Assembly: GCA_030180135.1 (NCBI GenBank)
Contig: CM058230.1
Span: 25,194,067 to 25,258,066 of the forward strand
DNA: 64,000 nucleotides
Direction of reading: 5' to 3'
Source of the DNA: Orychophragmus violaceus
Taxonomy: Eukaryota > Streptophyta > Magnoliopsida > Brassicales > Brassicaceae
Part shown: positions 32,501-44,109 of the stretch, one piece after another
Position numbering within the stretch: position 1 is the first letter of the stretch
Layout of the letters: every line of letters starts with the position of its first letter
Notes under the pieces: model-generated
The model's database searches: none
Told to the model about the DNA's origin: nothing
The model's input: the letters and a program-made list of their open reading frames with translations, nothing else
Made by a program: the position numbers and the translations under genes

Positions 32501-34326
32501 CGAGAATATTTGCGAGCACAATTTCCTTGGCATATTAAATTTATGGATATAGGAGTTGGTGCAAGGGGATCTTTGAACGGGGTAGCATATGGTTATTGTA
32601 CTCATTTGTATATTGGAAACATATCTAGCCAGTGGGAAAGGGATGAAATTGTGCATGAGTCACGGCAAGCCCTTTATAAGGGACCTCGAATGGTGACTGA
32701 TCTGTACTATGAACATGCCCTTCTAATGGAGTTTGATACACCTGGTGATGCTGCCATTGTTATGGCCCATCTCAGGTTTTATCGCGGAGAAAAGTGTAAA
32801 TTTCACATGGCATCAACCAATCGTCCTTTGCCTCATGAAGATGGAGGAAGGTTTGTCTCTGCTTCTTCCAAGCTATTTCTTTGATGACTTTGAACTGTTG
32901 ACGTTTTTAGTATAGTATGCACTTCGTGTGTTTTTTTCTTTGTCTCTTTGGTTTGACGTGGAAGTTTCTTGTATCAACAGTCATTCAGAGAGACACCTTC
33001 AAATGCCACCCACATCCAAACCGGATAGTGGATCAGGGGAATATGTGTCCCCTTTAATGAGTACGGATAACCACTGTAGTTCTGTATCTCCTGGAGCTAC
33101 CTTTCAGCAAAATTGGCCTGCTTCTGGTAGCACTCTTGTGAATCCTGCACAAGGAGGTTAGTTTTGTATCTTATCTCTCTTGAGTCTTGAATCATGAATG
33201 GATTTTTGTGACCTCAGATGTGTATGAATTTAATACCACCATTACTCAGTCTCAGGGAACCCTTCATGTGTGCCCATGCCAGCTCCAGGACAGCCTGCTA
33301 CAACGACATCTCAAATTCCTCCATCTCCGTTTGTTCAACAACCCATTTACCCTCTTCCAAACACCTCTTGGGATACGAGATCTCTCCAAGTAGTAATGCA
33401 GTAACATCATCACAGACTCAAGGACCTCCGCCGCAGCAGGTTTCAGGTCCATTCGTGCCGCCTCCCGTGCATCAAGTCTCTCAGTCACAAGGGCCTCAAG
33501 TTCAGCATTTTGATCAGGTGTCTCCACCTCCGCCTCTAGGACATTCATTACCCTCTGTGACACAGCCACCGCTACAAGCTCAACCTCATCCACCGCCACA
33601 AGAAATGATGCTGCCTGCGCCTCAAACTCAGCCACCTCCTTTGCCTCAGGCACATCCACCTCTGGTTCCTCCGCCCTTGCCTCCAACAGCCACAGTTGTC
33701 TGACCCGGAACATAACGTAGAGCACCATTGGCAGGGTGCTTTGTCCAAAAGTGGAGTTCATTACTCCACGATCATTGCACAGAGATTGGAATCAGACATT
33801 TGCAAATATACCAATGGATTTTCAGAGCCTCTGCAGTGAGTGGCAATACCTCACTCTTATTTGATGCATTATATTCACCTTATGTGTCTTTCTCTATATA
33901 TTCGTTTCCTGTCTTTTTACTTCCTGCAGATGGCCAGTTAAATTGGATATGACCAAGCGCACGGATATGAACAACTTAAAATCCACTTTTACGAACACTC
34001 CACCACACAGAGTGAGTTTCTATTCTCTTAGTTCTCTCCCATCTACAAATAAATGACGGGTAGCTATTTACTTACGGTTTGAAGAACTTTGTTTTGCAGA
34101 GAGAGGTTTGTCAGTTAATTCCCACAGCTTTCAACGATCGTAATGGGGTAATAAATACTAATTTCATTGCATCAATTGAACCCAAACGTCGTTGTCTTGC
34201 TTTGTAATATTACTCCATACTCACTCTTTTGTTTCTTGCGCAGCTCCAAGATTTCATATCATACTTGAAGCAGAGAGATTGTGCAGGAGTGATAAAAATC
34301 CCTACAACAATAAGCTTTTTGAATTA
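29565..34326 (+). pseudogene. RRM/SPOC nucleic-acid-binding protein pseudogene (At1g27750-like)
   Basis: Starts MACAEQPLKKRRLYDTIPES. A frame change near 29685 gives FEECYKRLTSCIGQRD, and the exon ends at 29789 with a GT donor; exon 2 starts at 30718. Further frame changes occur near 30900, near 31110 (a TAG inside what should read through) and near 31400. A 195-residue piece at 32297-32884 holds an RRM-like domain (LWLGYLGPDETEGHLRFQLD, FDPVKGFALAEYRSIIDAI). A proline/glutamine-rich linker (33410-33700) breaks at its end. SPOC-like exons follow (HWQGALSKSGVHY, REVCQLIP, LQDFISYLKQRDCAGVIKIP) up to about 34326. The Arabidopsis gene is one intact protein of about 1000 residues, from memory. 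The many separate lesions argue for a pseudogene; systematic assembly errors are the alternative, but RSL4 and several long ORFs nearby are clean. Confidence 0.75.
32297..32884 (+). other. Best-preserved RRM exon of the SPOC pseudogene
   Basis: A 195-codon frame with two RRM-like halves: YLGPDETEGHLRFQLDRYGP and, further on, HLYIGNISSQWERDEIVHES. It ends at a GT donor-like site near 32850 (GGAAGGTTTGTC). Preservation of this block compared with its broken neighbours may reflect chance or recent decay. Confidence 0.6.
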
Positions 34327-34790
34327 AACCAAGGTACATTTTCCCAGTTTTAAATCTTTTTAATGGTAAATTTAAACAAGCTTGATACATCCGGTCAGGA
34401 TATTGGAGATGTTCTCGTTCTTCCAGATTGTCTTGTAATATTAAAGTAATACTAATTTCTGTTTTCAGCCTATTGAACTCACACTTCTAAAATGAGTGGA
34501 GTAACATTGGGAATGTTGAAGAAAGAACATACCATAACCTGTTAGGCTATTACTAGAATGTGATAATCAAATCTTAATTCTATGGCAAATGAAAAAACAG
34601 GTTTCATCGGTGTGTAACATTTTCAAACACAGAATATGTACTGTGGTAAAATATTTTGCATCCTCAGGGACATGATAATATGTATGACTTTTAAAAACTC
34701 TCATACTTGACTTCTTTTTCGCCGGGTAGTGATCTATATTTTGGCTTGTTTTGGATTTGTTTTGATCATAACCCAAATCCATCTGTGTAG
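34327..34790. other. Spacer where the 5' half of the CUE gene is missing
   Basis: AT-rich, with no protein match. In the Arabidopsis relative several hundred residues precede the first conserved stretch found at 34791. They are absent here, so a deletion probably removed the promoter and the 5' half of the gene. Confidence 0.5.
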
Positions 34791-36553
34791 TTATGGGAGC
34801 GATGAACTTCTCCACAGCCTTGTTCGGTTGCATGATTTATTGTTTCCATCACTTCATCGCTTCCAGGTCTTGTTCAAGGATGGAGACCATGATTCTTGTA
34901 CAGACATATCAACGAGTTTAAGCATCTTGTCAACAAGAATAGGAAGTTTATGTTGGAAAATCTTAGATATCTGTTATCTCAGGAATGATTTGCTCGATCA
35001 CGAATCTTCAGTTCCAGCTGTCACAAAGATGTTACCGTCAAGAGTAGAGGACCCTATGGTAAGGGCAGATATACTGATCCAAACATTCAGGGAGATCAGT
35101 GGAGTTTCCGAGCAGTCACTGGTAAGCAAGAACCGATTACTCCAAAAGATTGAGAAGAATTACAAAATAATTGACAGACTTAGGAGTTTACAGAATGCAG
35201 GTATTTTCTTGCACAGTGGTTGGTTTCTGCTTGTTAGTCTTTCGTAGTTCACTAAATATTAAATAAGCATCACATTAATTCCACTGTTAGCTAGTGCAAT
35301 TAATGTTTAAGTTTCCGCAAAAGCTAGTTCTTTGTAATCATATGAGGTCTGTATTCTTAATGCCATGAGTTAACAGTATGGTCTAAAGCAGTTTGCTATT
35401 GGTTTCTACGCAGGATGGATATCAATGGAAGATGAGCAGTTTCAATATTTGTCGATGATCATGTTGCATTCTGCTGACACAGCCTCCATGCATGAGTCGC
35501 CGCTTCTTCTAACTGATGGTGGAAACACCAGAGAGCTTATGGATGAAGATGCTGTAGTTATGCAATCCAAGATCAGTCAAATAAAAGACATATTCCCTGA
35601 CTACGGGAATGGTTTCTTAGCTGCTTGTCTTGAAGCCTATAACCAGAATGCAGAAGAAGTTATCCAGCGGATTCTTGAAGGAACACTCCATGATGATTTG
35701 CAGCGATTGGATACTTCTTTGGAGACGATGCCACAACCTAAATCGGCTCCAACTTTTAGAAGCAAAGACAAAGGGAAAGGAAAGCTCATTGAATCTGACA
35801 CCAGTAGCTCTGGTGTCTACACGGAGCAACCGATCACACGTCCCTCTCCTCCAGCTTCATCAGCCTCATCCACAACGGTTGGTAGATTTGTTCGAAAGCC
35901 AAAGGATGATACTCCAAGCTACAAAATCCTCGATGCAAGAAAAGAAACCGACAGAGAGAGGAACGCGGCTTTACTTGCACAATATGAGTACGACGATGAA
36001 TACGATGATTCTTTTGATGATTTGGGTTTTAGTGTTGGGGAATCTGGTACCGGAGAGCGAGTCATTTGGTAACAGAGCTGGCCCTGCAGGATCCGAACCG
36101 TCCGCTGCTCCAAAGTGGGGAAGCAGAAAGAATCCGCAATTCTATGTCAAAGATGGTAAGAACTACAGTTACAAAGTGGCAGGTGCTGTTGCGGTAGCAA
36201 ACTCAAACGAAGCTTCACTTGTAAATGAAGCTCAGGAAGATATGATACTTGGTTTGGGACGTGGAGGAAACATTCCTCTCGGAGCGGTTAGAAAGCTGAC
36301 AGAATATAATGCTCAAAGAGATGAGAAGGGTCAGTCTAATATGGACGTGAACGGAAGGGATGAAAGAGAGAATGGTAGAAATGCAAGAGGGAGGGGTCGA
36401 GGAAGAGGAATGGTGAAAGAATCTAACAGAGAGCAGCCGCAAGAGAAGAGTAATAACAACGCAGAGGCTATTACAGAGGCGGAGAATGGAGGAGGAAGGG
36501 GACGAAGAGGAGGTGGAGGAAGAAATCATAATCATAAAAAAACATATTGCTAG
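34791..36553 (+). pseudogene. 5'-truncated CUE-domain (ASCC2-like) pseudogene (At1g27752-like)
   Basis: Two exons: about 34791-35200 (after a TCTGTGTAG acceptor) and from 35414; the join gives RLRSLQNAGWISMEDEQ. The CUE domain lies at about 35567-35690 (ISQIKDIFPDYGNGFLAACL, EEVIQRILEG) and would bind ubiquitin. The family is related to activating signal cointegrator 1 subunit 2. At about 36045-36070 the frame is lost; the continuation (FGNRAGPAGSEPSAAPKWGS) is in another frame and runs to the Arg/Gly-rich tail (RGRGRGRGM) ending at 36553. The missing N-terminal half, the frameshift and a shortened end (NHNHKKTYC) make it a pseudogene. Confidence 0.8.
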
Positions 36554-36599
36554 TGTTTCGGGGTTCTAGAGATATTGCTATGAGTTTGATTGGTGTATG

Positions 36600-36715
36600 A
36601 ATAGTAAAAGCGTAGTCATACCGTTTTCTTTGTTACCAATCACGAAAACGTTATCAAAAAGCTTTCGCTAATAGCTTTCAGTTACAATTTTGCACTATTC
36701 AACCGCTTACCATTT
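36600..36715 (-). repeat. Dispersed repeat, copy 2
   Basis: On the minus strand it has CGTGATTGGTAACAAAGAAA, matching the end of the repeat at 11410-11625. It sits between the CUE pseudogene and the triplicated array. Confidence 0.35.
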
Positions 36716-36949
36716 ATCATCTACGAATGCATTGTTTATGTGAGAACCAATATTTAGTAAACTATTTCAATATATTTAAAATTATTCAATAGTTAAATTA
36801 TATTTTTAAGTTTCAAATATAATTCTATAAATGTTTATTAATTATTTTGTTAAGAATTTTAAAACCATTTCTTATTTAGTGAATTCCACTTTAAAACTGT
36901 AGAAAATATATGGGAGAACAAATGTAAAAACAAAATTGAGAAAAAAGAT

Positions 36950-37301
36950 GAGAAAAGTCATAAAATAGCACAAAAATATACCTTATCATAAATATAGCAT
37001 CAAGGAAAATAATTCACATTTTTAGTATTATTTTAATTACAAAGACTTTTATAACATTATATAATTTAGGGTTTAGGGTTAATTATTTAGAGTTTAGGGT
37101 TTATTATTTAGGGTTTAGGGTTTAGGGTTTATTATTCAAGATTAGGGTTTAGTATTTAGGGTTTAGGGTTTAGTATTTAAGATTTAGGATTATGGCTAAT
37201 TTAGTGACAAAACATGTTTTTGTGCTATTTTTATGATTTTTCTTCCTTGGTGCTATATTTTTGACAAGTTATGTTTTTTGTGCTATTAATGCGATTTGCC
37301 C
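36950..37301. mobile_element. 352-bp inverted-repeat element with telomere-like core
   Basis: Flanked by the 9-bp direct repeat AAAAAAGAT (36941-36949 and 37302-37310). Copies 2 and 3 of the array show the uninterrupted site (GAAAAAAGATTATGAAATTT near 39350 and 41370), which proves the boundaries. The ends share a long imperfect inverted repeat including AATAGCACAAAAA and ATATAGCA(T/C)CAAGGAA. The centre (about 37068-37190) is made of degenerate TTTAGGG units. A 9-bp duplication fits a Mutator-type MITE. Confidence 0.88.
37068..37190. repeat. Interstitial telomere-like (TTTAGGG)n tract
   Basis: About ten AGGGTTT units with interruptions of the form TTATTATT. It is part of the inverted-repeat element, not a chromosome end. 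Confidence 0.85.
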
Positions 37302-38057
37302 AAAAAAGATTATGAAATTTGTTTTTGGAATAATGTATTAATATATATATATATATATATATATTTTAAAATATAAGGGTAAAATGTCTTTATAGTTCTA
37401 TAAAAGCTATATAACAGATTTTTTTTTTAAGAGTTGATGCTATATGTTTATTCACAATGCTATTGTTTTAGGGTATTTTCCACACAAAAAAAACTTTAAA
37501 AAAAATAATATTACTATTTTATTTTTATTATTTTTTCTATTTGTATCATCTTATCTCTCTCTATCTAAATTCTCTCTCTATCTAAATTCTCTCTCGGGCT
37601 CTTATTATTTTGGATTTATTTATTTTTTCGTAATTTATAGTGTTCGTTCGAGATTTGTCGGAGAAAATTTCGATAATAATATTGAAATTTGTGGGAACTT
37701 TTCAAATAAAAAGAGAGGTCTTCAGAGTAAAGATGCTATGTAAAAACGGTTATAGGGTGATCAAAAGTGCGATTTCGAGACCATTTCTTGTTTGGGTTTC
37801 GATTTTATTCTCTTTTCGAGAGATTCAATCTAATAGTTGTTCGCGGATTTCATGGGGATGATCTCGTTGGCTTCATTCCGTCGAATTCGGATTCAGACGG
37901 TTCTCCATTGAGCGGTTATGCTCAATTTTTCAACACTCGTAGATGAAAATCGCCATGTCCATCTGAAAATATAACCATGAAATCCCCCAATTTCAGCCTT
38001 TTCTCAGACTATTCCGAAATGACTGAAAATATGAGAAACATAATGTAGAATCTCAAT

Positions 38058-38440
38058 TTGGACATTGATAATGAACCGAATACATTATCGGTGGAAGTTT
38101 GCAACAAATCGGTGTCTTCTAATCAATTCACAATGGTGGTTACGCGTTTGAACCTCAAGAAGCAAAATCTTCGGGCTATGGTCAATCAATTGTCTCACCT
38201 TTGGGGGCTTGACGAATCTGTCATTGGCAGAAGCATTTGGCCAGAAAAACTCCAATTCTTATTCCCGACGGAATAGAAGATGAATCTTGTATTTCGACGA
38301 GGGTCGTGTCTTTCGCCGAGTGGATGATCACCCTTCATCACAGGTCTCTTAATCTCTCTCATGATGCTTCGAAAATCATTCCATTTTGGAATCAAATAAG
38401 AGGAATCTCACTACAGTTTCTTACCCATCAAATGAAATCA
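38058..38440 (+). pseudogene. DUF4283 LINE-ORF1 fragment, copy 1
   Basis: Starts MDIDNEPNTLSVEVCNKSVS. Includes GLDESVIGRSIWPEKLQFLF and, after a stop at about 38274, EWMITLHHRSLNLSHD in another frame. It ends at LQFLTHQMK, where the sequence turns into non-coding DNA. DUF4283 is the RNA-binding-type domain of LINE ORF1 proteins in plants. Confidence 0.7.
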
Positions 38441-39128
38441 TTCCTTTTTGGTTTTATTTATATTTCCTTTCTTAAACGTTTAAATACGCTTTTTCTACAG
38501 TTAGGAATTCATTTCCGAAAGTTTGTAAACTATTACTAAAAATTAATAAATATTTCCGAAAATTTTAGAAAAATCTTACATCTAAAAGCATTTTATTAAG
38601 TGGATTAAACACAGCGGATACAACTGCGGGTGTAGGAGTTTGTGGAAGTGGTGATTGCAGTTTTACATGTTATTAAACGTTTCATATGATTTATATAGCA
38701 GTTGGAAAAAATACCTTTACGGGATACTTATGACCTGTTGCATAGCAATTAAAAAATAATTTATATACTTGGACATGAAAAGTATATATATGATGCTTAC
38801 GTTTATTTTACTTTTCTTTAGCTTATATGAATTTTTTTTTTTAATGCATGTTGTTTTTGTTGAGGTTAATATTAGGTTTATAAACTTTTAACTTTTCAAA
38901 TTTATTTATATATTTTGTAACTATAATATCCAAATATTTTAATTTATTATATACATCATGATTTATGGTTGACAAAAAAATATGATTACTAAATGAATTT
39001 GTATTTCTAAATTTTTAATTATCCATCGGCAACGATAAACGTTTGAGAGAACCCATTTTTATTTTGAAAAACTTGGAGCATCACGAAAAGTTGGAATTAA
39101 TTTATGTGGTTATTATATCAATAATTAC

Positions 39129-39389
39129 TATCATCTACAAATGCATCGTTTGTGTGAGAACCAATATTTAGTAAACTATTTCAATATATTTAAAATTATT
39201 CAATTTAAATTATATTTTTTAAATTTCGAATTTAATTCTACAAATGTTTATTAAATATTTGTTAAGAATTTTTAAACCATTTCTTATTTAGTAAATTGTA
39301 CTTCAAAACTGTAGAAAATATATGGGATAACAAATGTAAAACAAATTGAGAAAAAAGATTATGAAATTTGTTTTTGGAATAATGTATTA

Positions 39390-39435
<46 letters not shown>

Positions 39436-41168
39436 TTAAAAATTATATAAGGGTAATATGTCTTTATAGTTCTACAAAAGCTATATATCAGATTTTTTTT
39501 TAAGAGTTGATGCTATATATTTATTGACAATGCTATTTTTTAGGGTATTTTCCACACACACAAAAAAATTCTCTTAAAAAAAATAATATTTTTTTTTTCT
39601 CTTCGTATCATCTTATCCCACTCTATCTAAATTCTCTCTCGGGATCTTATATTTTGGTTTTATTTATTTTTCCATAATTTATAGTGTTCGTTCGAGATTT
39701 GTCGGAGAAAGTTTCGGTAATAATGTTGAAATTTATGGGAATTTTTTTAAATAAAAGAAGACGTCTTCAGAGTAAAGATACTATGTAAAAACGGTTATAG
39801 AGAGATCAAAATTGCGATTTCGAGACCTTTTCTTGGTTGGGTTTCGATTTTATTCTCTTTTCGAGAGATTCAATCTAACAGTTGTTCGCGGATTTCATGG
39901 GGATGATCTCGTTGGCTTCATTCCGTCGAATTTGGATTTAGACGGTTCTCCATTGAGCGGTTATGATCAATTTTTCAACACTCGTAGATGAAAATCGCCA
40001 TGTCCATTTGAAAATATAACCATGAAATCCCCCAATTTCAGCCTTTTCTCAGACTATTCCGAAATGACTGAAAATATGAGAAACATAATGTAGAATCTCA
40101 ATTTGGACATTGATAATGAACCGATTACATTATCGGTGGAAGTTTGCAACAAATCGGTGTCTTCTAATCAATTCACAATGGTGGTTACGCGTTTGAACCT
40201 CAAGAAGCAAAATCTTCGGGCTATGGTCAATCAATTGTCTCACCTTAGGGGGCTTGACGAATCTGTCATTGGCAGAATCATTTGGCCAGAAAAACTCCAA
40301 TTCTTGTTCCCGACGGAAGAGAAGATGAATCTTGTATTTCGACGAGGGTCATGTCTTTCGCCGAGTGGATGATCACCCTTCATCACATGTCTCTTAATCT
40401 CTCTCATGATGCTTCGAAAATCATTCCATTTTGGATTCAAATAAGAGGAATCTCGCTACAGTTTCTTACCCATCAAATGAAATCATTCCTTTTTGGTTTT
40501 ATTTATATTTCCTTTCTTAAATGTTTAAATACGCTTTTTCTACAGTTAGGAATTCATTTCCGAAAGTTTGTAAACTATTACTAAAAATTAATAAATATTT
40601 CCGAAAATTTTAGAAAAATCTTACATCTAGAAGCATTTTATTAAGTGGATTAAACACAGCGGATACAACTGCGGGTGTAGGAGTTTGTGGAAGTGGTGAT
40701 TGCAATTTTACATGTTATTAAACGTTTCATATGATTTATATAGCAGGTTAAAAAATGCCTTGACGGGATACTTATTACTTATTGCATAGCAATTAAAAAA
40801 TAATTTATATACTCGGACATGAAAAGTATATATATGATGCTTACGTTTATTTTACTTTTCTTTAGCTTATATGAAAATTATGGTTTTAATGCATGTTGTT
40901 TTTTTTTAGATTAATATTAGGTTTATAAACTTTTAATTTGTCAAAAAAAATTTTTATATATTTCGTAACTATAATATCCAAATATTTAAATTTATTATAT
41001 ACATCAAGATTTATGGTTGACAAAAAAATTATGATTACTAAATGAATTTTGTGTTTCTAATTTTTTTAATTATCCATCCGTAACGATAAACGTTTGAGAG
41101 AACCCATTTTTATTTTAAAAAACTTGGAGCATCACGAAAATTTGGAACTATTTTATGTGATTATTATA
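39129..41168 (+). repeat. Triplicated unit, copy 2
   Basis: Same order of parts as copy 1 without the telomere-core insertion. The distance from its start to copy 3 is about 2040 bp, and the matching DUF4283 starts (38058, 40103, 42133) are 2045 and 2030 bp apart. Confidence 0.85.
40103..40485 (+). pseudogene. DUF4283 LINE-ORF1 fragment, copy 2
   Basis: Near-identical to copy 1 but lacks its stop after FPTE (here FPTEEKMNLVFRRGSCL). It ends at the same truncation point (THQMK), so the truncation came before the duplication of copies 1 and 2. Confidence 0.7.
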
Positions 41169-41421
41169 TAAATAATCACTATCATCTACAAATGCATCGT
41201 TTGTGTGAAAACCAATATGTAGTAAACTATTTCAATATATTTAAAACTATTCAATAGTTAAATTATATTTTTAAGTTTCAAATCTAATTCTATAAATGTT
41301 TATTAAATTTTTAAAACCATTTCTACTTCAAAACTGTAAAAAATATATGGAAGAAATGTAAAAACAAAATTGAGAAAAAAAGATTATGAAATTTGTTTTG
41401 GAATAATGTATTAATAAATAA

Positions 41422-41465
<44 letters not shown>

Positions 41466-42500
41466 AAATTAGATAAGGGTAAAATGTCTTTATAGTTCTA
41501 TAAAATCTATATATCAGATTTTTTTTTTAAGAGTTGATGTTATATATTTATTCACAATGCTATTGTTTTAGAGTATTTTCCACACACACAAAAACATTCC
41601 TTTTTACAAAATTATTATTATTATTTTTATTAATTTGTTTCTCTTCGTACCATCTTATCTCTCTCCATCTAAATTCTCTCTCTGGCTATTATTTTTTATT
41701 TATTTATTTTTTGTAATTTATAGTGTTCGTTCGAGATTTGTCAGAGAAATTTTAGGTAATAATGTTGAAATTTGTGGGAATTTTTCAAATAAAAGGAGAG
41801 GTCTTCAGAGTAAAGATGCTATGTAAAAATGGTTATAGGGTGATCAGAAGTGCGATTTCGAGACCATTTCTTGGGTTTCGATTTAATTCTCTTTTCGAGA
41901 GATTCAATCCAACAGTTGTTCGCGGATTTCATGGGGATGATCTCGTTTTTCATTCCGTCGAATTCGGATTCATACGGTTCCCGTTGAGCGGTTATGCTCA
42001 CTTTTTCAAAACTAGTAGATGAAAACCATCATGGCCATCTGACAATATAACCATGAAAATCTCCCATTGAACCTTTTCTCAAACTATTCCGAAATGACTG
42101 AAAATATGAGAAACATAATGTAGAATCTCAATTTGGACATTGATAATGAACCAATTACATTACCAGCGGAAGTTTGCAACGAAGCGGTGTCTTCTAATCA
42201 ATTCACAGTGGTGGTTACGCGTTTGAACTCCAAGAAGCAAAATCTTTGGGCTATGGTCAATCAATTGTCTCGCCTTTGGGGGCTTGACGAATCTGTCATT
42301 GGCAGAATCATTGAGCCAGAAAAACTCCAGTTCTTGTTTCCGACGGAAGAGACAATGAATCTGGTACTTCGACAAGGGTTGTATCTTTCGCCGAGTGGAT
42401 GATCACCCTTCATCACTGGTCTTTAATCTCTCTCATGATGCTTCGAAGATCATTCCTTTTTGGATTCAAATAAGAGGAATCCTGCTACAGTTTCTTGCCC
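41169..42500 (+). repeat. Triplicated unit, copy 3 (partial)
   Basis: Homologous to copies 1 and 2 up to the codons for HQM near 42506. There it continues into longer LINE ORF1 sequence instead of the AT-rich tail. Copy 3 is therefore closest to the original LINE, and the array probably grew to its left. Confidence 0.75.
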
Positions 42501-44095
42501 ATCAAATGATAGATTTCATCGAAAGGATACTTGCTATGGTGGTAGATGTTATCTTCGATGAGAGTTCAACAAAAGTGGATTTTCTCAAGGTGCGAGTATT
42601 GTGGAACTCAGACCATCCTTTACGCTTCAAGCGTAACTTTCAATTTGGTCAACATGAGAACACAATTCTGTCCTTCAGGTATGAGAGGCTTCAAAGTTTT
42701 TGTCAGACATGTCGTATGCTCTCTCACGAGTGCAAGGACTGTCCGCTTGGTTTTGTAGATGATGGAAATGATCATGATGATGATCAATTTGTTCCTGATG
42801 ATGATTCGAATAATGCAGAAGATCATGGACAAGGAAATGAGGCTGCAATGCAAGGTAACCATGCATGAGTTCAAGGAATCCCAGAAGGATTATGAAAAGT
42901 ATTTAAGTCAAAAGATCAACCAACTCAAATCAACGATAACTTTTGGATCAAAGATCCCCGTTGATCTGCAAGAAAGGTTAAAGAGGATACTTGGAATAGA
43001 GATTCAAGGTGGTGGTGGTAAGTATCTTGGTCTCCCAGAAGAATTTGGAAGAAAGAAAAAAAAGATGTTCAATTTCATTACTGAAAAAGTCATGAATCGA
43101 ACAACGGGTTGGAGTCCAAAGTTTTTAAGACAAACAGGAAAAGAGGTGTTAATAAAATCGGTTGCTATTGCGATGGCAGTTTTTTCAATGTCTTCTTTCA
43201 AAATTCTGGCACAAATCGTATATGAAATTACAAGCATCCTTCAAAGATTATGGTGGGAAAAATCAGCAGAGGCGAAAGGAATACCGTTGGTTGCATGGAA
43301 ACGGCTTCACTATTCTAAGAAGAATGGCGGGTTAGGATTTCGTGATCTTGAAAAATTCAACGATGCTTTACTTGCTCGTCAAGCATGGAGAATCTTCCAA
43401 CATTCGAATTTTTTTTTTTTTTGCTAAACTTTTAAAAGCAAGATAAAGACTCATCTATATTGGAAGCAACTCCAATTAAGAATCAATCATATGGATGGTC
43501 GTCAATTATGGTGGGGGTACGTCTACTGAAACAAGGTTATCGTCACTTAATGGGAGATGGGGCTTCTGTCAAGGCTTATGACGATCTCTGGTTATCATCA
43601 TTCCCTCTCAGAAGAATTCTACATCAAATAGGAGAAAGAGACATGCTAGTTAAAGATTTGATAGTTACTATAAGACGAACACATAGTTGGGATGAAGAAG
43701 TTATAGCTAATCGCTTTACATTTCAAGATCAACAATTAATCCTTTATAACCATTTATCAATTGCAAAAGACTGCTGAGATGAAATAGTTTGGTCATTGGA
43801 ACCTTCAGGAATGTACTTTGTACGGTCTAGATACAAATTAGCAATGGAACAGAGTCAAGACCAACATTTGCGAATCTTGCCTCCACATGGAAATAATGCC
43901 CTAAAATAGAAAATATGGAAGTTGGATATCTTTCCAAAGATTAAACATTTCATGTGGAGAGTTTTATCTTTAGCTTTGGGAACAAGTACTGAAGAGGAAA
44001 CAACATTGATAGAGTTTGTCAACGATGTTGTTTGGAAGAGGAAAAAATAAAACATATTATATGTACTTGTCCTTTTCCAACATTACTGGAGCATT
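42133..44095 (+). pseudogene. LINE 1: ORF1 (DUF4283 + zinc knuckle) joined to reverse-transcriptase 3' part
   Basis: ORF1: DUF4283 from 42133 with a frame change near 42390. It is followed by a zinc-knuckle region (YERLQSFCQTCRMLSHECKD) and an acidic tail to 42868. Immediately after come pieces of ORF2: the end of the reverse transcriptase (ITFGSKIP, GGGGKYLGLPEEFGRKKKKM, WWEKS), then GGLGFRDLEKFNDALLARQA and a zf-RVT-like part (KIWKLDIFPKIKHFMW). The endonuclease and the catalytic half of the reverse transcriptase are missing, a deletion of probably 2 kb or more at about 42870. A T run at 43409-43424 and stops near 43775 and 43905 show further decay. Functional LINE proteins would copy LINE RNA at nicked chromosomal DNA. 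Confidence 0.75.
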
Positions 44096-44109
44096 GTGGG
44101 TCAGCAACT

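Larger units (their letters stand above)
36715..39128 (+). repeat. Triplicated unit, copy 1
   Basis: Begins near CATCTACGAATGCATTG. Contains a TA microsatellite, a leader-like part (TTCGTTCGAGATTTGTCGG) and a DUF4283 fragment, followed by about 670 bp of AT-rich non-coding DNA. It is about 370 bp longer than copy 2 because of the insertion at 36950-37301. Copies look more than 90% identical by eye. Confidence 0.85.

Noticed and set aside
33264..33761. 165-codon minus frame opposite the proline-rich region
   Set aside because: Antisense shadow of a repetitive proline/glutamine-coding stretch; Glu/Val/Ala-rich product is an artefact of composition.
36215..36535. 106-codon serine-rich minus frame
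   Set aside because: Antisense of the Arg/Gly-rich tail of the CUE pseudogene.
29565..36553. Frameshifts as pure assembly error
   Set aside because: Cannot be excluded, but the CUE gene also lacks its 5' half, and RSL4, both gag ORFs and the MULE ORF nearby are uninterrupted, so real decay is favoured.
37068..37190. Possible chromosome end or telomere fusion
   Set aside because: The telomere-like tract is short, degenerate and enclosed in a 352-bp transposon with a defined empty site.
42759..43427. 222-codon plus frame as a single gene
   Set aside because: Its first about 40 codons are a shifted reading of the acidic ORF1 tail; only the later part is reverse-transcriptase sequence, so it is a fusion of two LINE parts.
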